A stretch of 27,374 nt of DNA from the NCBI GenBank assembly GCA_964587815.1, contig CAZPMH010000026.1:1-27374 (forward strand), given 5' to 3'. Position numbers and translations under genes: made by a program. Origin of the DNA: UBA1672 sp964587815. GTDB taxonomy: Bacteria; Pseudomonadota; Alphaproteobacteria; Micavibrionales; Micavibrionaceae. The notes beneath the pieces are model-generated. The model was not told the DNA's origin and made no database searches. It saw only the letters and a program-made list of their open reading frames with translations. Of the stretch, positions 23,188-27,374 are shown one piece after another (position 1 is the stretch's first letter; the number at the start of each line of letters is the position of its first letter).

Positions 23188-23714
23188 TCTTTCGTTGCGG
23201 CTTTCGACTTTTGCAACGCCGCGCAAATCAAACAAACGACAGCAATTCCAAAACATAACATCACATTGTAATTCGCCATAGACAGACCAAGAACGGGGTC
23301 TTGCCATGGAATTTTGCTGCAATCCGCAACGGGCGTGCTCATCAAATTCTCGAGGATGGATTGACCGCTCGTATCTGGTGTATCAAACAACGGAACCGCG
23401 CATCCTTCAACCTGTGACGCCCACCATTTCTGTTCAACGCCTGTGTGATAAAAGGCAATCCCGCTATTAACAAAAAAATTCAGCGCCATAAGGCCAAGAA
23501 CAGCTTGTGCCGCGCGTATTTTCTTACGCACGAAAAAACCAATCGTGCCAAGCGCCGCACCAATCGCAAAAGGCCACCTTTGGTAAATACATAAAACACA
23601 GGGCTCTAGCCCCAGAAAAATCTCAGACGATATCGCCGCGGCAAGCGAGAATATTGACAGGAACACCACCGCCATGAAAATGAAAGAAGAGTCCGATAGT
23701 AAAGATTTAATCAC
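23157..23714 (-). CDS. dsbB: DsbB-family disulfide bond formation protein
   Basis: An inner-membrane protein of 185 residues that reoxidises periplasmic DsbA by passing electrons to ubiquinone. The N-terminal half has the CVLC pair at 39-42 (EPCVLCIYQRWPF), and the second periplasmic loop has C105 (VEGCAVPL) and C132 (VADCSKIPWQDP), as in DsbB. Four membrane segments are visible. The start codon is GTG at 23714, supported by AAAAGGA 7 nt upstream. It follows exoD by 12 nt on the same strand. Its 3' end overlaps that of the HNH gene by 31 nt. No dsbA gene is in the window. Confidence 0.9.
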   Translation of the reverse strand: MIKSLLSDSSFIFMAVVFLSIFSLAAAISSEIFLGLEPCVLCIYQRWPFAIGAALGTIGFFVRKKIRAAQAVLGLMALNFFVNSGIAFYHTGVEQKWWASQVEGCAVPLFDTPDTSGQSILENLMSTPVADCSKIPWQDPVLGLSMANYNVMLCFGIAVVCLICAALQKSKAATKDYSSSSSESQ

Positions 23715-23726
23715 GGTATATTCCTT

Positions 23727-24341
23727 TTAAAAAAAGCCCTTAATAAACTCTTTCGCGATTAACACGCCTTCGGTTCCAAAAAAAATCGTAAAATATACAA
23801 GCATACTTACCCAGGCCATGCCGATGACCAGCCCCGCAAGCACCGCCAGCCCGTCACGCATCAACACACCAACCGCCATCAGGGCAATGCCAAGGCTGGG
23901 CACGGTATTGGTAAACGGCAGAGGAACGCAAACGGATAAAGCCATGATAAACCCCGCAACTCCGATGAAATTTGAAAATAATCCCGATGTGACAAAGGCT
24001 AATCGAGGCTTCACAATCATTTCAATTCTCTCAACCCACGGCGTCGCTTTTGAAACGAACGCGGCCATGAATTCACGCGAAAATGATTTTGACTGAACAG
24101 ATTTCGGAAGCCAGATCGTTCTTGATCCTATGGCCTGTTGTGCGGTTAAAAACACCAAGGGCAAACCTAAAATCGTGCCAACCCCAACTGCAGGCAAGGG
24201 CAGGGCGGCAGGCAAGGCAAACAAAAACAGTAAAACGCCAAACCCGCGTTCATGAAACACATCCAGCAATCGCGCCACGCTTATCGAGTCCCCCTCAATA
24301 TTGGCTTCAATATGATCAAAAATTTCAGATAAGCGTCTCAT
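23727..24341 (-). CDS. exoD: ExoD-family membrane protein
   Basis: A 204-residue inner-membrane protein of the ExoD family, first linked to exopolysaccharide synthesis and alkaline tolerance in rhizobia; its biochemical role is unknown. The opening LSEIFDHIEANIEGDSISVA and LLDVFHERGFGVLLFLFALP are typical. Several hydrophobic segments follow, including ALPLPAVGVGTILGLPLVFL and SVCVPLPFTNTVPSLGIAL. The start at 24341 has no clear ribosome-binding site. It lies 12 nt upstream of dsbB, so the two are probably cotranscribed. Confidence 0.88.
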   Translation of the reverse strand: MRRLSEIFDHIEANIEGDSISVARLLDVFHERGFGVLLFLFALPAALPLPAVGVGTILGLPLVFLTAQQAIGSRTIWLPKSVQSKSFSREFMAAFVSKATPWVERIEMIVKPRLAFVTSGLFSNFIGVAGFIMALSVCVPLPFTNTVPSLGIALMAVGVLMRDGLAVLAGLVIGMAWVSMLVYFTIFFGTEGVLIAKEFIKGFF

Positions 24342-24405
24342 GGATGATCTTTTATCAAATTTGCCTCTCTTTGGCGATGCAGAAAAGCAAAGAGAAAAAA
24401 TTATA

Positions 24406-24433
24406 TTGAAGATTTTTAAAATCCCGTTATAGT
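24406..24433 (+). promoter_or_regulatory. promoter of tRNA-Leu
   Basis: TTGAAG (24406-24411) and TATAGT (24428-24433) are spaced by 16 nt, 22 nt before the tRNA. The match to a sigma70 promoter is good and the position is right. Confidence 0.6.
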
Positions 24434-24454
24434 CCCACTTCTACGCATCATAGT

Positions 24455-24539
24455 GCCCCTGTGGTGGAATTGGTAGACGCGCCGGATTCAAAATCCGGTT
24501 CCTTCGGGAGTGCGAGTTCGAGTCTCGCTGGGGGCACCA
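24455..24539 (+). tRNA. tRNA-Leu (CAA anticodon)
   Basis: An 85-nt type II tRNA with a long variable arm and an encoded CCA end. The acceptor stem GCCCCTG pairs with TGGGGGC through five Watson-Crick and two G-T pairs. The D-arm segment TGGTGGAATTGGTAGACGC is typical. The anticodon stem CCGGA/TCCGG encloses the 7-nt loop TTCAAAA with anticodon CAA, which reads UUG. The T-arm contains GCGAGTTCGAGTCTCGC, a perfect 5-bp stem. The first downstream gene starts 308 nt later, and sequence resembling part of this tRNA recurs to its right. Confidence 0.97.
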
Positions 24540-24778
24540 TCTTTCTGTTGTTCGCATTTGTAAACGCTCTTCAACGCTCATGCGTAAGGAAAACAGTGTC
24601 GGTTTTTTTGTCTTGTATCTGCTCATGCCCCCATGATAGGCGTGAGGGAGCGTAGGTTGAGCACTGCAGTGACTATGTAGATCAAAGATAAAATATATTT
24701 TAAAAGCTAAGGTTGCCTCTTCTATTTGGTTTGGTAAAAGTTTAGGCTGTCTTAAATCAAAATAGGTGAGTAGTTGTA

Positions 24779-24790
24779 GATTCAAAATCC
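24779..24790 (+). repeat. 12-nt copy of the tRNA-Leu anticodon arm
   Basis: GATTCAAAATCC occurs here and at 24485-24496 inside tRNA-Leu, covering part of the anticodon stem and the whole loop. Flanks differ. It could be a leftover attachment site or a chance match. Confidence 0.35.
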
Positions 24791-24793
24791 CGC

Positions 24794-24821
24794 TTTTGAT
24801 TACGAAACATTTTTATATAAT
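24794..24821 (+). promoter_or_regulatory. promoter of the secreted-protein gene
   Basis: A perfect -10 TATAAT (24816-24821) lies 16 nt from TTTTGA (24794-24799). Transcription would start near 24828, about 20 nt before the ATG at 24848. Confidence 0.5.
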
Positions 24822-24847
24822 TTTGAATATGTTATGAGGCTATTTCA

Positions 24848-25417
24848 ATGCGACTAAAGACTGTACTTTTCACTTTTACTATACTGGCTTTGCTAGTGAC
24901 ATCACCTTCTGTGCATGCAGAAGACTATATCAAAGATTCGAATAAGGCGAAAATCGTCATGTCGTATCCATTTTTAGGTATAGAGCCTGATGGCTCATTA
25001 GATACAATATTGGCGTTTTTTGAGCGCATGGGATACGAAAAAACTGAAGATAAGTTTGATGAAGCCGCAAAATCCCGAGTTGCCACGTTTCAGATTAGAC
25101 GACCACCTCAACTCATAAAGATTAAAATTACTGATTCAGAAGAGCTGGGAAAGCGTACGATACAATTTAAAGGCTCTAATCCGGATAAAGCATTTTTAGA
25201 ACAAGTTACAGATATTATTGTGAACGATCTATGTGACGGAGAGCTTGAAACCCGTCGTGCGCCAGACCATAACGCTGCATTGTCATGCACTACCCGTCCG
25301 AAAGATATGACAGCAGTAAAAGCAAAAACAAAAGATGGCAATGGAGTAAAATATAATTTGAGTTTCATACGTCGTGGCGATAAAAAAATGGACCTTATCT
25401 ATTACCGTGAGAAGTGA
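24848..25417 (+). CDS. secreted protein of unknown family, paralogue A
   Basis: I do not recognise this 189-residue protein. A clear Sec signal peptide covers residues 1-24 (LALLVTSPSVHA then ED), so it is probably periplasmic. The mature part has FLGIEPDGSLDTILAFFERM near 42-60, LCDGELETRRAPD near 128-140 and SCTTR near 145, so two cysteines may form a disulfide. It ends with GNGVKYNLSFIRRGDKKMDL then IYYREK. There is no lipobox. GAGG lies 8 nt before the ATG. A broken relative follows directly downstream (25453-26033). Both sit behind tRNA-Leu in AT-richer DNA, which suggests an acquired patch. Confidence 0.75.
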   Translation: MRLKTVLFTFTILALLVTSPSVHAEDYIKDSNKAKIVMSYPFLGIEPDGSLDTILAFFERMGYEKTEDKFDEAAKSRVATFQIRRPPQLIKIKITDSEELGKRTIQFKGSNPDKAFLEQVTDIIVNDLCDGELETRRAPDHNAALSCTTRPKDMTAVKAKTKDGNGVKYNLSFIRRGDKKMDLIYYREK

Positions 25418-25452
25418 TTAATATCCTGCTATTCGTAGAGTAGGGAACGCCA

Positions 25453-26033
25453 ATGAAAAGGATTTTCACAATGCGTACTTTATATATGTTCTCCGTTTTT
25501 TTGTTATTGCTGACTAGCGTCACTAAAAGCAGATGATCGGCCGTTTGCATCCGATAACGCGCAAGCTGAATATTTGGAGACTTTAGACTTCTCAGGAATA
25601 TCACTCAATGCTTCAGTAGACGAGTTAATCGAACATTTTAAGGCGCAAGGCTATCGCAATATACAAGATATGCCTCTAGGCTTAAAAGGTCGCAATGTTA
25701 GTATGAGAAACCCTGATGCAATGGGGAGTTCTGTTACGATCATGGATGTGCCTTCTACGGGCGTACGTAATGCCACCATTGGCCTTCGTAGCGCCAGCAA
25801 GGGGAAGACATGGAAGGACATGCCTTACGGCTCGGACCTGCAGAGTATTATAGGCACATTATGTGACGGTAAGCTTGAGCAAAAAAACTCAAACTGAAGC
25901 CGTCTATTGCGCAGAAGATAGCGGGATTCTTTATATTCTTGCGAATGTTACTGACGACTCTGGCGTAAAATATCGCTTGAATGTTATGGCAACAGCGGAA
26001 TCTATGCTACGTATAAGCTATTCTCATGATTAA
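25453..26033 (+). pseudogene. frameshifted paralogue B of the secreted protein
   Basis: This region encodes a relative of the preceding gene but in three frames. Frame 1 begins at ATG 25453 (or 25471, after AAAAGG) and gives a signal peptide, MRTLYMFSVFLLLLTSVTK, then stops. Removing one A from the AAAA run at 25525-25528 continues with ADDRPFASDNAQAEYLETLD, ISLNASVDELIEHFKAQGY and on to LCDGKLEQK. Removing one A from the A7 run at 25881-25887 then continues with AVYCAEDSG, SGVKYRLNVMATAESMLRIS and a TAA at 26031. Cys, LCDG and GVKY positions match paralogue A, and the restored length (about 193 codons) is similar. Sequencing error in the A runs is the main alternative. Confidence 0.75.
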
Positions 26034-26086
26034 GCTGTAAATTAAACATTGATATCATTCTGGAAAAACCTTAGCCCAATCCTCAA

Positions 26087-26113
26087 AAACCTTGAATAAT
26101 GCGTTCGAGGTTT
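26087..26113 (+). other. 10-bp hairpin downstream of paralogue B
   Basis: AAACCTTGAA and TTCGAGGTTT pair around a 7-nt loop; the only non-Watson-Crick pair is G-T. It is followed by CTCTCTCG rather than a T run, so it would be a weak intrinsic terminator at best. Confidence 0.4.
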
Positions 26114-26133
26114 CTCTCTCGTGGCACCATCTT
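26104..26133 (+). repeat. candidate partial copy of the tRNA-Leu 3' end (att-like)
   Basis: GGCACCATCTT (26123-26133) is identical to 24533-24543, the last tRNA bases with CCA and the first 4 flanking nt. Further left, TCTCG and TTCGAG occur in the same order as in the tRNA T-arm, with spacing differing by a few nt. It is in direct orientation, about 1.6 kb downstream, as expected of the far attachment site of an element inserted at the tRNA 3' end. It does not fold as a tRNA. No integrase gene is present. Confidence 0.4.
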
Positions 26134-26353
26134 ATACTCACCGTCCTTAATTTGGTCTAAAAGCGAGAATGGAAGCGCTTTTGCGGGAGTTCGAAAACCT
26201 TCATTCCGCACATCAATTTAGTTTAAAAAACTGCAACATCAGAACGATCGTAAAATCGCTGAAGATGTAGCCCATGTCCAAATAAAGAAATGACTATACT
26301 GTAGAAAAAAGGCGCATGCTTCGGTAAAGTTTATAAAACCTAAGGAGTGCGGT

Positions 26354-27364
26354 ATGTACCTTCAAACAAACATAATAAACACATTTCCATCGGTTCAAAT
26401 TCCGAATGAAAACGGCCTGCCCATTGAGGTTTGCCTTATTGCTCAACTGGGGCATGGTGCAGGAAACCATTTGTTCGCCCATGTCTCAGCGCGCCAGAAG
26501 GGGCATGCCGACTTTGTTGATGAATTGGAAGAGCCCTCTGCAAAGCTGGGCGGAACAAATTTTGACCTTGATGATACGACTTCGCTTTATTCTTTTGTTG
26601 TCGGGCCGAAAGGCCACCCCTTTCACCGTCACGCCGGCCATCGTATATTCACTGCTGTGTCAGGCAGCGGCGGCGCACAGCTTAGGTTTTCAACGGCAAA
26701 AGCGGATGAGATAGAAAAAGACCCGCACGCTTTTATCGAGAAACTGCATTTTATAAACATACCGCCCGATTGTATGTTCACAGTCCGCTTCGGTGGTGAG
26801 ACGTGGCACCAATTTTGGCCGCTCTCGAAAAAGTCACTTCACCCTGTCTTTTTCGCGCTGTCTTGCCATACTGATGAACTGGGCGGTGACTTGTCAGACG
26901 AGTTGAAAGAAAAAATTAAGGCCAACAAGGCAGACATCCCGTCTTTGACTGAATTGCTCCCTGAAAAGGTAACGAAGCTGATCCATGCAAAAGATTTTCA
27001 AGAGAAAGTGATCCCAACCACAACACTTTCTCTTGATGCTGCGGCGGGCACAACGCAGCGTAAAGTATGCGACACGTTTCGCGGGAATATGGGAAGATTG
27101 CGTGGTGCTTGGGGGCGCTGGTATGGCTCAGGCGGGTATATTTCAAAAACGGATCAAACCAAAACCGTGACTGAGCTGGACACGGTTCCTGAAGGTTCAC
27201 TTTTGAAAAGCCATTTGAATGAAGAAACAATCCATCATGAAGATACATTCATGATTTCACTCAATAGCACCGACATCAAAACGCATGCAGCAGACAAAAT
27301 TCTTGAACATGTCTTAGAATGTACCCCGTCAGCACAAGTTGGACAGTTGATGGTGTATTGTTAA
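26354..27364 (+). CDS. cupin-like protein of unknown function
   Basis: A 336-residue protein that I recognise only in part. Residues about 80-170 resemble a cupin barrel: PKGHPFHRHAGHRIFTAVSG gives a possible metal-binding HxH-type cluster (His at about 88, 91, 93 and 96), and IPPDCMFTVRFGGETWHQFW gives the second motif with its His. The C-terminal 100 residues (SLDAAAGTTQRKVCDTFRGN, then a Gly- and Trp-rich segment and PEGSLLKSHLNEETIHHEDT) have no clear match; a resemblance to DUF2867 is possible but weak. There is no signal peptide. AAGGAG is 6 nt before the ATG. It ends 10 nt before the window edge. Confidence 0.75.
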   Translation: MYLQTNIINTFPSVQIPNENGLPIEVCLIAQLGHGAGNHLFAHVSARQKGHADFVDELEEPSAKLGGTNFDLDDTTSLYSFVVGPKGHPFHRHAGHRIFTAVSGSGGAQLRFSTAKADEIEKDPHAFIEKLHFINIPPDCMFTVRFGGETWHQFWPLSKKSLHPVFFALSCHTDELGGDLSDELKEKIKANKADIPSLTELLPEKVTKLIHAKDFQEKVIPTTTLSLDAAAGTTQRKVCDTFRGNMGRLRGAWGRWYGSGGYISKTDQTKTVTELDTVPEGSLLKSHLNEETIHHEDTFMISLNSTDIKTHAADKILEHVLECTPSAQVGQLMVYC

Positions 27365-27374
27365 GGTGATGTTT

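Larger units (their letters stand above)
24540..24847. other. 308-nt gap with hairpins and a 12-nt tRNA copy
   Basis: No convincing gene lies here. CTCATGCC (24622-24629) and GGCGTGAG (24639-24646) form an 8-bp hairpin with one G-T pair and no U tail. CACTGCAGTG at 24662-24671 is a perfect palindrome. A 12-nt stretch at 24779-24790 is identical to part of the tRNA-Leu anticodon arm. The last 60 nt hold a promoter for the next gene. The region is AT-rich compared with the genes to the left. Confidence 0.6.
26034..26353. other. 320-nt gap with hairpins, a tRNA-like end and a 33-codon frame
   Basis: No firm gene lies here. AAACCTTGAA (26087-26096) and TTCGAGGTTT (26104-26113) form a 10-bp stem with one G-T pair. 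GGCACCATCTT (26123-26133) repeats the 3' end of tRNA-Leu plus its flank. TGCGGGA (26182-26188) and TTCCGCA (26204-26210) form a second, 7-bp hairpin. A 33-codon open frame from ATG 26169 to TAG 26270 has no ribosome-binding site and could be a gene fragment. AAGGAG at 26342-26347 belongs to the next gene. Confidence 0.55.

Noticed and set aside
24461..24655. A plus-strand open frame starting inside tRNA-Leu (MVELVDAPDSKSGS)
   Set aside because: It is the tRNA sequence itself translated, another common false gene.
24441..24785. A 114-codon minus-strand open frame running through tRNA-Leu
   Set aside because: It reads the antisense of the tRNA (PQRDSNSHSRRNRILNPARL), a well-known spurious translation, and has no promoter or ribosome-binding site.
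25881..25888. Programmed -1 ribosomal frameshifting at A-AAA-AAC
   Set aside because: The heptamer fits the slippery pattern, but the -1 frame runs into a stop without family similarity; the paralogue continues in the +1 frame.
26104..26136. A second tRNA gene ending in CCA
   Set aside because: No T-stem, D-arm or acceptor partner can be formed upstream; only a 3'-end-like fragment is present.
26169..26270. A 33-codon frame (MEALLREFENLHSAHQFSLK...)
   Set aside because: Its codons look protein-like, but it lacks a ribosome-binding site and is too short to assign; kept only as a possible gene fragment.

Overview
The window looks like a chromosomal segment of an alphaproteobacterium of moderate GC content. 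The main evidence is a TrcR/DUF1013 regulator, DUF1192 and DUF465 small proteins, an alphaproteobacterial-type bc1 operon beside trmL and hemF, an NDUFAF5-like methyltransferase, and a comF / grxC / nitrilase / UbiH neighbourhood. I cannot name the order with confidence. Most of the window is ordinary housekeeping DNA, with one small accessory patch behind a tRNA-Leu gene near the right end.

Layout. 1-2325 (minus strand): the possible start of a gene leaving the left edge, hemF (heme), a Sel1-repeat protein and trmL (tRNA wobble methylation). 2500-6070 (plus): petA-petB-petC for the cytochrome bc1 complex, then a DUF924 gene overlapping petC. 6261-9854: a DUF465 protein, a strong bidirectional terminator and TrcR on the minus strand, then a plus-strand DUF1192 / methyltransferase / guaC cluster and a small basic hypothetical protein. 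9867-14205 (minus): a 900-residue methyltransferase-containing protein of unknown function, an NDUFAF5-like methyltransferase and gloB. comF diverges from this block.

15150-20524: a UbiH-type hydroxylase (minus), then a tightly coupled plus-strand operon grxC, nitrilase-like amidase, metC and a HerA-like ATPase (DUF853/YjgR), ended by a convergent XRE-family regulator. 20611-24341: an LpxR-like outer-membrane lipid A deacylase diverging from a serine esterase, then an HNH nuclease whose 3' end overlaps that of dsbB, and exoD. 24455-27364: tRNA-Leu(CAA), a secreted protein of unknown family, a decayed paralogue of it with two single-base frameshifts, a candidate fragment of the tRNA 3' end, and a cupin-like protein.

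How the genes fit together. Several serve the respiratory chain and redox metabolism: petABC, hemF, the UbiH-type hydroxylase, the NDUFAF5-like protein, glutaredoxin, glyoxalase II and DsbB. The least explained items are the 900-aa protein, which seems to carry a methyltransferase domain plus two Nudix-like regions without the catalytic box; the enlarged cytochrome b, with about 65 extra residues and a cysteine-bearing loop; and the tRNA-Leu island with its decaying paralogue pair. All family calls come from reading motifs by eye; no database search was possible.
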